Below are positions 1 to 8,263 of a stretch of 64,000 nucleotides of DNA, one piece after another. Source of the stretch: Sulfurimicrobium lacus (lineage in GTDB: Bacteria; Pseudomonadota; Gammaproteobacteria; Burkholderiales; Sulfuricellaceae); the NCBI RefSeq assembly GCF_011764585.1, contig NZ_AP022853.1, positions 1,409,501 to 1,473,500 on the forward strand, written 5' to 3'. The position numbers and the translations under genes are program-made. How positions within the stretch are numbered: position 1 is the stretch's first letter; each line of letters starts with the position of its first letter. The notes below the pieces were generated by a model, which was not told where the DNA came from, made no database searches, and was given only the letters and a program-made list of their open reading frames with translations.

Positions 1-2957
1 AGCGGGCGGCGGGCTTCGGAACCGGCGCCCAGGCCCAGGGCGATCGGCAGGCTGCCCATGAGCGCCGCCATGGTGGTCATCATGATGGGGCGGAAGCGGA
101 TCAGGCAGGCCTGGAAAATGGCGTCGTAGGCGGATTTGCCGTCCCTGCGCTCGGCTTCGATGGCGAAGTCGATCATCATGATGGCGTTTTTCTTGACGAT
201 GCCGACCAGCATGATGATGCCGACGAAGGCGTACATGTTGAGGTCGTGGCCGAACAGCAGCAGCGTCAGCAGGGCACCCAGGCCGGCGGTGGGGATGCCG
301 GAGAGGATGGTGACGGGGTGGATGAAGCTCTCGTAGAGCACGCCCAGCACCAGGTAGATCACCAGGACCGCCAGCAGCAGCAAGATGCCCATGCCCTGCA
401 ACGAGGACTGGAACACCTGGGCGGCGCCCTGGAAGCTGGTGGCGATGGTGGCGGGGATGCGCATTTCGGTGGTGGCGGCGTTGACCTTGGCGATGCCTTC
501 GCCCAGCGCGACGCCCGGCTTGAGGTTGAAGGAAATGGTCACCGAGGGTAGTTGGCCGAGGTGGTTGATGGTCAGCGGCCCGATGGACGGGGTCACCCGG
601 GCCACGGCGTTGAGCGGCACCAGGCCGCCGTTGCTGGAGCGCACGTAGAGCAGGGAGAGAGCGTCCGGGTCGAGTTGGTATTGCGGCATCAGTTCCATCA
701 TCACCCAGTACTGGTTGGTGGGGGTGTAGATGGTGGAAACCTGGCCCGAACCATAGGCGTTGTAGAGTGTGGTTTCGATGGCCTCCGGCGTGACGCCGAG
801 CGCCGAGGCCTGGTCGCGCAGGATGGAAACCGAAACCTGCGGGTTCTTGATCTGCAGGTCGCTGGTGACGTCCTGCAGGTCCGGCAGGGTGTGCAGCTTG
901 GCTTCGATCTGCGGTACCCACCGGTACAGCTCTTTCAGGTCGGCGTCCTGCAGGGTGAACTGGTACTGGCTCTTGGTGAGCTGGCCGCCGATGCGGATGG
1001 TGGGCAGGTTCTGCAGGAACACGCGAATGCCCGGCACGGTGGCGAGCTTGGGTTTGAGCTCCTCGATCACTTCGTCCGCCGAGACCCGCTCCGAGCGCGG
1101 TTTGAGGCGGATGAACATGCGGCCGGTGTTGCCCGAGAGGCTGGACCCGCCGGCGCCGATGGCGGACATGAAACCGTCGATGTTGGGGTCCTGCTGCACG
1201 ATCGCGGCGACGGCCCGCTGGTGGCGCGCCATGGATTCGAAGGAGATGTCTTCCGCGGCCTCGGTGAAGGCGAAAATCTGGCCGGTGTCCTCGCTCGGCA
1301 GGAAGCCCTTGGGCATGGTGTAGAACAGGTAGCCGGTGAGCGCCAGGATGACGAGGTAGAGGGCGAGCACGGTGCGGCGGTGGCGCAGCGAGAACGCCAG
1401 CGTGGCCTGGTAGAAGTTGCGCATGCCGTCGAAAAAGGCTTCCGACCAGGCGTACATGCGGCCGTGGTGCGCCTGGGAGGGCGGGGTGAGGAAGCGGCTG
1501 CACAGCATCGGCGTCAGGGTGAGGGAGACGAAGCCGGACACCAGCACCGCGGTGATGATGGTGACCGCGAATTCGTGCAGCAGCCGGCCCAGCACGCCGC
1601 CCATGAACATCACCGGGATGAAAACGGCCGCCAGCGACAGGGTCATGGACAGGATGGTGAAGCCGATTTCGCGCGAGCCCTTGAGGGCGGCCTCCATGAT
1701 GCTTTCGCCGTTCTCGACGTGGCGGGTGATGTTCTCCAGCATCACGATGGCGTCGTCCACCACGAAGCCCACCGACAGCGTGAGCGCCATCAGCGACAGG
1801 TTGTCGAGGCTATAGTTGAGCAGGTACATCACGGCGAAGGTGCCGACGATGGAAATCGGCAGCGCCAGGCTGGGAATGATGGTGGACGGCAGGTTGCGCA
1901 GGAACAGGAAAATCACCAGCACCACCAGGCACAGCGCCAGCACCAGCGAAAACTGCACGTCATTGACCGAGTCGCGGATCGACTCGGAGCGGTCGTACAG
2001 GATGTTCACGCTGACGCCGGCCGGAATCTGCGCTTCCAGCGTGGGCAGCAGTTTTTTGATGGAATTGACGACCTCGACGGTGTTGGTGCCCGGCTGGCGC
2101 TGGATGGCGAGCACGATGCCGCGCTTGTCCTTGTACCAGGCGGCGATCTTGTCCGACTGCACGCTGTCGGTGACGCGGCCGAGCTGTTCGAGGCGCACCG
2201 GCGCGCCGTTGCGGTAAGCGACGATGAGCGGTCGGAAGGCGTTGGCGTCGGTGAGCTGGCCGGCCGCCTGTATGGTATAGGCCTTGTTCGGGCCGTACAG
2301 GGTGCCGGTGGGCTTGTTGACGTTGGCGCTCGCCACCGCCTGCGCCACGTCGCTCAGGGCGATGCCGCGCGAGGCCAGTGTGCTCGGGTCGAGCTGGACG
2401 CGCACGGCGTATTTCTGCGTGCCGAAAACCTGCACCTGGGCCACCCCGTCCAGCATGGAAAGGCGTTGGGCGATGAGCGTTTCGGCGTATTCGTCCACTT
2501 GCGAGAGGGGCAGGGCGTCGGAGGTGAGCGCGAGGTAGAAGACCGGCGCATCGGCCGGGTTGACCTTGCGGAACGAGGGCGGCGTGGTCATTTCCGAAGG
2601 TAGCTGGCGCAGTGCCCGCGCGATGGCCGACTGGACGTCCTGCGCCGCCGCGTCGATGTCGCGCGACAGGTTGAACTGCAGGGTGATCTGCGTCAGGCCC
2701 TGGGCGCTGGTGGAATTCATCGAGTCCAGCCCGGCGATGGTGGAGAACTCCTTCTCCAGCGGGGTGGCGACCGCCGAGGCCATGGTGTCCGCCGCCGCGC
2801 CAGGCAGGTTGGCGGAGACCTGGATGGTGGGGAAGTCGACGTTGGGCAGCGCGCTCACCGACAGCAGGCGGTAACCCATGACGCCGAACAACAGTATGCC
2901 CAGCATGACCAGGGTGGTCATCACCGGGCGGCGGATGAATAGTTCGGAGAAGTTCAA
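1..2957 (-). CDS. RND-family efflux pump inner-membrane transporter (partial, C-terminus off the window)
   Basis: Inner-membrane proton-driven RND exporter of the AcrB/MdtB hydrophobe-amphiphile class, expected to work with the adaptor encoded just upstream and an outer-membrane channel not seen here. About 985 codons are visible on the minus strand. The N-terminus reads MNFSELFIRRPVMTTLVML, the classic RND start with the first transmembrane helix. Further on come the porter-domain phrase NLSRDIDAAAQDVQSAI, the membrane segment GFVVDDAIVMLENITRH, whose paired Asp residues form the proton relay, and near the window edge the FVGIIMLVGIVKKNAIMMID repeat. The start is a TTG at 2957-2955, since no ATG fits. 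The adaptor stop codon lies only 7 nt upstream, so the two are translated as an operon. Substrate is unknown. Family assignment is certain, the exact subfamily is not. Confidence 0.95.
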   Translation of the reverse strand, partial: MNFSELFIRRPVMTTLVMLGILLFGVMGYRLLSVSALPNVDFPTIQVSANLPGAAADTMASAVATPLEKEFSTIAGLDSMNSTSAQGLTQITLQFNLSRDIDAAAQDVQSAIARALRQLPSEMTTPPSFRKVNPADAPVFYLALTSDALPLSQVDEYAETLIAQRLSMLDGVAQVQVFGTQKYAVRVQLDPSTLASRGIALSDVAQAVASANVNKPTGTLYGPNKAYTIQAAGQLTDANAFRPLIVAYRNGAPVRLEQLGRVTDSVQSDKIAAWYKDKRGIVLAIQRQPGTNTVEVVNSIKKLLPTLEAQIPAGVSVNILYDRSESIRDSVNDVQFSLVLALCLVVLVIFLFLRNLPSTIIPSLALPISIVGTFAVMYLLNYSLDNLSLMALTLSVGFVVDDAIVMLENITRHVENGESIMEAALKGSREIGFTILSMTLSLAAVFIPVMFMGGVLGRLLHEFAVTIITAVLVSGFVSLTLTPMLCSRFLTPPSQAHHGRMYAWSEAFFDGMRNFYQATLAFSLRHRRTVLALYLVILALTGYLFYTMPKGFLPSEDTGQIFAFTEAAEDISFESMARHQRAVAAIVQQDPNIDGFMSAIGAGGSSLSGNTGRMFIRLKPRSERVSADEVIEELKPKLATVPGIRVFLQNLPTIRIGGQLTKSQYQFTLQDADLKELYRWVPQIEAKLHTLPDLQDVTSDLQIKNPQVSVSILRDQASALGVTPEAIETTLYNAYGSGQVSTIYTPTNQYWVMMELMPQYQLDPDALSLLYVRSSNGGLVPLNAVARVTPSIGPLTINHLGQLPSVTISFNLKPGVALGEGIAKVNAATTEMRIPATIATSFQGAAQVFQSSLQGMGILLLLAVLVIYLVLGVLYESFIHPVTILSGIPTAGLGALLTLLLFGHDLNMYAFVGIIMLVGIVKKNAIMMIDFAIEAERRDGKSAYDAIFQACLIRFRPIMMTTMAALMGSLPIALGLGAGSEARRP

Positions 2958-2964
2958 GATCGTC

Positions 2965-4104
2965 TCAGGGAGCCGGTTTGGCCACGATCCTGGCGCCCGG
3001 CTTGAGGCGCATCTGGCCGTCGACGACGATCGTTTCGCCTGTCTGCAAGCCGCTGCCGATCACTGTTTCGCCCGCCAGGGTGCGATCTGTTTTTACCTTG
3101 CGCAGTTCAGCTGTCTTGTCCTTGCTGACGACGTAGACGAACGGCCCATCCGGGCCGGTCTGCACCGCCTGGGCCGGGACGACCAGCGCATCGCGCAACT
3201 CGCCCAGCGTCAGGGTGACATCGGCAAACTGGCCCGGCCACAGGGTCCTGCCGGTGTTGGCGAAAATCCCCTTGAGCTTGATGGTGCCGGTGGTGGTATC
3301 CACCGTGTTGTCCACGAAAGAGAGTTTGCCGGCCTCCGGCACCCCGGCCCGGCGCGAAGGGATGGCTTCGACCGGCAGCTTTTTTCCCTCCGCCAGCAGT
3401 TGCCGGATGCGCGGCAGTTGCTGTTCCGTGACCGAAAAAGTGACGTAAATCGGGCTCACCTGGTTGACCACCAGCAGCGGGATATCGTTGGCTTTGACCA
3501 GGTTGCCGCCTTGTACTTTCAGCGCGCCGGTCACGCCGTCGATGGGCGAGCGGATTTCGCTGTAGTCGAGCTGCAGGCGGGCGCTCTTGAGCGCGGCCTC
3601 GTCGGCTTGCACCACCGCGGCCGAGGATTCGGCTGTAGTGCGGATCTGCGCGTACATCTCCCTGGAAATGAAGTGTTGGTCGAGCAGGTTCTGGTAGCGG
3701 CGTTCCTGGGCGCGGGCGTTGTCCAGTTGCGCGGTATCCCGTGCCAGGTTGGCAGAGGCCAGGTCGACCTGGGCGCGGAGCGGGCGGGGGTCGATGGTGA
3801 ACAGGCTTTGCCCGTTGCGCACCGTGTCGCCTTCCTTGAAGTGGACGCGCGTGATTTCGCCGTCCACGCGCGATTTGACCTGTACCGTGGCATAAGCTTC
3901 GATGTTGCCGACGGCGTGGATCTGGTCAGGCAGCGTTTTGCGCGTGACCTGTGCCGTGACGACCGGCACGGGCGGCTGCTTGGCGTTCTTCCCCTTGTTC
4001 GCCGCGCTGTCCTTGCCGCTGCACGCGGCGAGGAAAACCAGCGCAACGGCAAAAACAGCCCTGAGGAGAGAAGCGGATAAACCCGCTGGCAGATTGGTCG
4101 ACAT
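2965..4104 (-). CDS. RND efflux periplasmic adaptor (HlyD/MFP family) lipoprotein
   Basis: Periplasmic membrane-fusion protein of 379 aa that would bridge the RND pump encoded immediately downstream and an outer-membrane channel. Residues 1-28 form a lipoprotein signal ending in the lipobox FLAAC, with Cys28 as the lipidation site. The biotinyl-lipoyl/hairpin region follows (VKSRVDGEITRVHFKEGDTV), then the alpha-hairpin with ANLARDTAQLDNARAQERRY, the second lipoyl half SEIRSPIDGVTGALKV, and the beta-barrel with LWPGQFADVTLTLGE. Length and domain order are standard for MdtA/AcrA-type adaptors. It sits between the Spy-like gene and the RND gene on the same strand. Pump and adaptor probably share one transcript, because only 7 nt separate them. 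Confidence 0.95.
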   Translation of the reverse strand: MSTNLPAGLSASLLRAVFAVALVFLAACSGKDSAANKGKNAKQPPVPVVTAQVTRKTLPDQIHAVGNIEAYATVQVKSRVDGEITRVHFKEGDTVRNGQSLFTIDPRPLRAQVDLASANLARDTAQLDNARAQERRYQNLLDQHFISREMYAQIRTTAESSAAVVQADEAALKSARLQLDYSEIRSPIDGVTGALKVQGGNLVKANDIPLLVVNQVSPIYVTFSVTEQQLPRIRQLLAEGKKLPVEAIPSRRAGVPEAGKLSFVDNTVDTTTGTIKLKGIFANTGRTLWPGQFADVTLTLGELRDALVVPAQAVQTGPDGPFVYVVSKDKTAELRKVKTDRTLAGETVIGSGLQTGETIVVDGQMRLKPGARIVAKPAP

Positions 4105-4223
4105 CTTTATCCCTGGCGCGAGGATGAGAAAGGCTCACGTTCGTGAGAACATGAGCCGTTGCTTGGCAGCCAACATTATAGCTGCCCGCCTTGCCTCGGA
4201 AGTTGGACTTTTCTGGTCGACCT

Positions 4224-4715
4224 TTAGTTCGGGCCGGATTTTTCCCGTCTCTGCTTCATGCGATCCCAGCGTTTATCCGCCTTGCTCAGGCGGGCTTTCA
4301 TTTCATCCCTGACGATGATCTTTTGCGCGGGCGTGAGCGCGTCATAGAACTTGATCCACTCGTCGCGCATGTGGCGCATTTTCCCGGTGCGTTCGTCGGC
4401 TAGCTTGTCGGACTTCGCGGCTACAGCGGCGAAATTGGGCTCGCTCTTGTCTAGTTCCTGTTTAAGCTGGGCTTTCATTTCCTCGTGTTCCTTGCGCATT
4501 CCATCGCGTAAGGTACGCCCTTCCTGCGACAGGGCCTGCCAGGTTTTTTCCTGCGCTTCGCTCAGGTTCAGCTTGTCGTGAATGGCGCGCATGGGCATGA
4601 AATCTGTCCCGTCCGGGTGACGCGGCATGTTCGCCATCACACTGCTGCTGAACATGATGCCCAGGCCGAAAACGGCCGCGACCGAAGCCAGCGAAAGTTT
4701 CCATTTTTTAGTCAT
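4224..4715 (-). CDS. Spy/CpxP-like periplasmic LTXXQ-motif protein
   Basis: Small exported helical protein of 163 aa. A Sec signal peptide covers about residues 1-29 (KLSLASVAAVFGLGIMFSSSVMA). The mature part is rich in Lys, Glu and Met. It carries two versions of the family repeat: LNLSEAQEKTW near residue 50 and a canonical LTPAQ near residue 130. This is the signature of Spy and CpxP, periplasmic chaperones or stress sensors induced by envelope damage or metals. The gene lies between a two-component system and an RND pump operon, all on one strand, which supports an envelope-stress role. A metal-sensor relative of the CnrX/ZraP type is an alternative, but the histidine-rich metal site expected for ZraP is not obvious. 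Confidence 0.85.
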   Translation of the reverse strand: MTKKWKLSLASVAAVFGLGIMFSSSVMANMPRHPDGTDFMPMRAIHDKLNLSEAQEKTWQALSQEGRTLRDGMRKEHEEMKAQLKQELDKSEPNFAAVAAKSDKLADERTGKMRHMRDEWIKFYDALTPAQKIIVRDEMKARLSKADKRWDRMKQRREKSGPN

Positions 4716-4861
4716 GATGTACTCCTGAAATATTGAAGGGATAAGGGGTGATCCGTTCCGGACTTCACCTTGAAGGACATCCTATTGCGAAGTTGCAAAC
4801 CAAATGTGACTGGTCAGGCTGAAATCGTGACCAGTTGTTTCCGACGCCGAACTCGCACCTG

Positions 4862-6145
4862 TCAGCGTGAGCCGACCGGCAAGTGGATCGCGGCGATCAG
4901 TCCGCCGCTGGCGCGTTTGCTCAGTTCCAGCCTGCCGCCATGCTCTTCGGCAATTTTTGCGGCGATGACCAGCCCCAGTCCGCAATGGCCTTTCCCGCCG
5001 CGCGAATGGTCGAGCCGGGAGAACGGGCGCAAGGCGTATGGAATCAGTTCGGGGGCGATGCCGCTGCCGGAATCCTCGACCGAGATGATCGCCGCTCCGT
5101 CAGACTGGAATGTCCTGATCGATATGGGCGGGCTGCCGTATTCGATGGCGTTTTCGATCAGGTTGACGAGGGCGCGCCGCAGCGAATTGGCGCGCAGCGG
5201 AAGGACGATGTCGTCCTGGGCGCTGGAGACCGACACGCCTTCTGCGCCATAAGGCGCGGCGACTTCCTCGACGAACAGCGCCAGGTCGCGTTGCTCGAAC
5301 GCTTCGTTGTTGTTGCCGCGCGCGTAATCCAGAAATTGATCGGTAATGCGTCCGATGTCGTCCAGATTCTGCAGCATCTCGCCGCTGCGGGAGCTTTGCG
5401 CCAGTTCCACCAGTAGGCGCAGGCGCGTAAGCGGTGTGCGCAAATCGTGTGATACGCCGGCAAGCATGGTGGCGCGATCCTCCTCATAACGCCTGAGGCG
5501 TTCCACCATCTCGTTGTAGCGTTCGCCCAGAATGCGGATTTCCCCGACCCCGGAAACCGGCAGCGTGGTGAGGCGATTCGATTGGCCGACCGCTTCGAGA
5601 GCGCTGCTCAGGCGCTTCAGGGGGCGCTGGATGCGCCACAGCAGCAGCATGCCGCCGGCGAAAAAAACCGTAAAGCCCACCAGAAATACGCGCAGCAGCG
5701 GATCGCCCAGGCGCGTATGCGACCGGGGCGTAGGGAAGAACATCCATTGCGGCGCCTGCGCGCGCTCCGCCCGCAAGGTTATCCAGAGGCCGGCGAAGGG
5801 CTCCCTTGAAGCTACCACTTCCACGTTCCTGTGCAGTTCCTCGCTCAGGCGCATTTTCAGGAAAGGCAGGCGGCGTGCGGTTTCGCCGGCCATCTCAGGG
5901 GCTTGCACAGGTGGATTGCGGGTGATCCGGACACCGACGTTCGCGGGGAGACTCGATGCCGGATGGGTGCGCAGCAACTCTTCTACCAGATGAATCTGTA
6001 CCACCAGGGAGCGCGCAAAATTGTTGTTGCGCGAGTCCTCCAGGTGAGAGAGAAATAGCCAGTACATGGTGGCGAAACTCGCCCCCAACGCGACCAGCAA
6101 AACCAGCGTCAGCTGCGCGTAGAGCGAACCGGTAAAACGCTTCAT
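4862..6145 (-). CDS. Sensor histidine kinase (EnvZ-like, HAMP-HisKA-HATPase)
   Basis: Inner-membrane sensor kinase of 427 aa partnering the OmpR-type regulator encoded upstream. Two membrane helices (about residues 10-32 and 152-170) flank a periplasmic sensor domain. A HAMP linker follows (about 171-225), then the dimerisation H-box AGVSHDLRTPLTRLR with phospho-acceptor His233. The ATPase domain has N-box NLIENAIEYG, G1 box VEDSGSGIAPE and G2 box GLGLVIAAKIAEEHGG. The chosen ATG at 6145 gives MKRFTGSLYAQLTL and overlaps the regulator stop codon by 4 nt (ATGA). A longer reading frame upstream of it lies entirely in the regulator and has no domain character. The downstream Spy-like gene and RND pump are plausible targets. 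Confidence 0.93.
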   Translation of the reverse strand: MKRFTGSLYAQLTLVLLVALGASFATMYWLFLSHLEDSRNNNFARSLVVQIHLVEELLRTHPASSLPANVGVRITRNPPVQAPEMAGETARRLPFLKMRLSEELHRNVEVVASREPFAGLWITLRAERAQAPQWMFFPTPRSHTRLGDPLLRVFLVGFTVFFAGGMLLLWRIQRPLKRLSSALEAVGQSNRLTTLPVSGVGEIRILGERYNEMVERLRRYEEDRATMLAGVSHDLRTPLTRLRLLVELAQSSRSGEMLQNLDDIGRITDQFLDYARGNNNEAFEQRDLALFVEEVAAPYGAEGVSVSSAQDDIVLPLRANSLRRALVNLIENAIEYGSPPISIRTFQSDGAAIISVEDSGSGIAPELIPYALRPFSRLDHSRGGKGHCGLGLVIAAKIAEEHGGRLELSKRASGGLIAAIHLPVGSR

Positions 6146-6867
6146 GCGGCGCTCTCGGCCGTGTCCGGCACGAACACGTAGCCGAAGCCCCAGACGGTCT
6201 GGATATAGCGCGGCTTTGCCGGGTCCGGCTCGATCAGCTTGCGCAGGCGGGAGATCTGCACGTCGATGCTGCGGTCGATGGTTTCCGAGCCGGGGCCGCG
6301 CGCCAGTTCGATCAGGCGCTCGCGCGAAAGAGGCTGGTGATGGTGCGTGACGAACGCCGCCAGGAGGGAAAATTCTCCCCCGGTCATTTCCATTTTCTGC
6401 TCGCCGCGCCACAGCGCGCGGGTGGCCAGATCGAGCTTGTACTCGCCAAAGGTGACGGTATTGCCGTCCGCGATGGGCGCGCCGGCCGGCAGCGGGGCGC
6501 GGCGGCGCAAGACGGAATGGATTCGGGCCGTCAGTTCGCGCGGCAGGAAGGGTTTGCCGAGATAGTCGTCCGCCCCCATCTCGATGCCGATGACGCGGTC
6601 GATGGGGTCGCCTTTCGCCGTCAGCATGATGATCGGGATGTCATCGCCGGAGGCGCGCAGGCGGGCGCAAATCTCGAGCCCGCTGTCGCCCGGCATCATC
6701 AGGTCGAGCACCAGCAGGTCCGGGCGCTCGCGGCTCAGGCGGCGTTCCAGGTCGCGCCCGTCGGCCAGCGTGCGCACCGCGAAGCCCTGGTTGACCAGGT
6801 ATTCGTCCAGCAACTTGCGCAATTCCGGGTCGTCGTCGATGACCCATATCCAGGGTTGTCTGCTCAT
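6142..6867 (-). CDS. OmpR-family response regulator
   Basis: DNA-binding response regulator of 241 aa. The receiver domain occupies about residues 5-118, with acidic pocket VIDDDPE, phospho-acceptor Asp55 in LLVLDLMMPG, the conserved Thr in IIMLTAKGD and the Lys in DDYLGKPF. The winged-helix C-terminal half contains EFSLLAAFVTHHHQPLSRE and DVQISRLRKLIE and ends in a tyrosine-rich hairpin (YIQTVWGFGYVF), as in OmpR/PhoB. It is the first gene of a minus-strand run: regulator, kinase, Spy-like protein, RND adaptor, pump. The 4-nt overlap with the kinase gene indicates translational coupling. By analogy with BaeR or CpxR it may activate the downstream envelope-stress genes. No operator could be identified by eye. 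Confidence 0.95.
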   Translation of the reverse strand: MSRQPWIWVIDDDPELRKLLDEYLVNQGFAVRTLADGRDLERRLSRERPDLLVLDLMMPGDSGLEICARLRASGDDIPIIMLTAKGDPIDRVIGIEMGADDYLGKPFLPRELTARIHSVLRRRAPLPAGAPIADGNTVTFGEYKLDLATRALWRGEQKMEMTGGEFSLLAAFVTHHHQPLSRERLIELARGPGSETIDRSIDVQISRLRKLIEPDPAKPRYIQTVWGFGYVFVPDTAESAA

Positions 6868-7124
6868 GGGGCAATTCTAACTTGCTGTGTCGGTTGGATT
6901 GTTTGGAAAGTGTTACCAAACATGACCTTTCGGTTATTCGTTTACACTCTGTCGGAATTCAATGTAAATCCGCTTCGGGAAATCCGCAATTGCCGTGTGG
7001 CGGCGGCCCGTATTACCATGTCGTAACGGTCGACGGCTCCTTGGTCAGCCGATATCGAGGGGGGATCGGCTGTTCCTCTGTCGCGAGCAACGTTCCTCCA
7101 GCATCTACAGGAAGGGAAGCCAGC

Positions 7125-8258
7125 ATGAAAATCGAACAGCGTTACTGGACCCAAGGCCAAGGCTGGCAGCAGGAAGGTAGCGGTACGCTGGACGGCGCAG
7201 CAGACTGGGTGCTGGTATTCAGCGGCACGGATACGACACGTTCCGCGTCCTGTCTGGGCGAGCTCAAGGCGCGCTATCCCGGTGCCTTGATCATGGGCTG
7301 TTCCACCGCCGGAGAGATATGCGCCACGCGGGTGCGCGACGACTCCATTGTCGCTACCGCGGTGCGTTTCGAACATGCTCGCATCGCGCCTGCCCAAACG
7401 GATATCGCGGATATGGGCGAGAGCCACGCTGCCGGCAAGCGCCTGGCCCAAATCCTGGCGCGCGAAGGCCTGGTCCATGTGCTGGTGCTGTCGGACGGCC
7501 TCAAGGTGAACGGTAGCGAGCTGGCGCGCGGCCTGCGCGAGAATCTGCCGCAAGCGGTGGCGGTCACCGGCGGCCTGGCCGGGGACGGCGGGCGTTTCGC
7601 CCATACCCTGGTATGTGCCGGCAGCGAACCGGCGGAAGGCCGGATCGCCGCCCTGGGTTTTTACGGCGAGCGCTTGCGCGTAGGCTACGGTTCGCTCGGC
7701 GGCTGGGACGTGTTCGGGGCGGAGCGGCTGATCACCAAGTCAAGGGGCAACGTCTTGTATGAACTTGATGGACAGTCGGCGCTGGAACTTTACAAGAAAT
7801 ACCTGGGCGATCACGCGGCAGATCTGCCCGCCTCGGCCCTGCTGTTCCCCCTGGCGCTGCGCAGCGAGCAGGGCGACCTGGTGCGCACCGTGCTGGGCAT
7901 CGACGATGCGGAACAAAGCATGACTTTTGCTGGCGACATGCCGGAGGGTTCGTATGCCCGCCTGATGAAAGCCAATTTCGACCGCCTGGTGGACGGCGCT
8001 AGCGGTGCCGCTAGCGCCAGTCATGAAATGCTGGACGGCGCTTCCCCCGATCTGGCGATCCTGATCAGCTGCGTGGGGCGCAAGCTGGTCCTTAATCAGC
8101 GCATCGAGGAAGAAGTCGATGGCGTGCGCGCGGTGTTGGGCGAACAAGCGGTGCTGACCGGGTTTTATTCCTACGGCGAGATCTGTCCCCAGGGCGTGGT
8201 AACCGGCTGCGAGCTTCACAACCAGACCATGACCATTACCACATTCAGCGAGGGGTAA
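7125..8258 (+). CDS. FIST-domain signal-sensing protein
   Basis: Predicted 377-aa cytoplasmic sensor protein with a FIST_N domain (about residues 40-230; YPGALIMGCSTAGEICATRV, VTGGLAGDGGRF, RVGYGSLGGWDVFG) and a FIST_C domain (about 240-370; LVLNQRIEEEVDGVRAVLG, GFYSYGEICP). FIST domains are thought to bind small ligands, perhaps amino acids, and to feed signal-transduction proteins. No signal peptide or membrane helix is visible. The ATG at 7125 has a good ribosome site (AGGAAGGGAAG) upstream. An in-frame upstream extension to about 6882 has no RBS and a non-protein-like sequence. The next gene, a histidine kinase, starts 5 nt after the stop codon, so the pair is very likely one sensory unit. 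Confidence 0.9.
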   Translation: MKIEQRYWTQGQGWQQEGSGTLDGAADWVLVFSGTDTTRSASCLGELKARYPGALIMGCSTAGEICATRVRDDSIVATAVRFEHARIAPAQTDIADMGESHAAGKRLAQILAREGLVHVLVLSDGLKVNGSELARGLRENLPQAVAVTGGLAGDGGRFAHTLVCAGSEPAEGRIAALGFYGERLRVGYGSLGGWDVFGAERLITKSRGNVLYELDGQSALELYKKYLGDHAADLPASALLFPLALRSEQGDLVRTVLGIDDAEQSMTFAGDMPEGSYARLMKANFDRLVDGASGAASASHEMLDGASPDLAILISCVGRKLVLNQRIEEEVDGVRAVLGEQAVLTGFYSYGEICPQGVVTGCELHNQTMTITTFSEG

Positions 8259-8263
8259 GGCTT

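Noticed and set aside
552-2603. Long plus-strand frame of 683 codons opposite the RND pump gene
   Set aside because: Low-complexity, His/Gly/Asp/Gln-rich sequence typical of an antisense shadow of a GC-rich gene. The minus strand encodes an intact RND transporter over the same span.
6941-6968. TTTACA...TGTAAA inverted pair with an embedded TGTCGGA upstream of the FIST gene
   Set aside because: The order and spacing differ from the three conserved elements (TTTACA precedes TGTCGGA), and no -24/-12 promoter follows at the right distance. Treated as chance resemblance.
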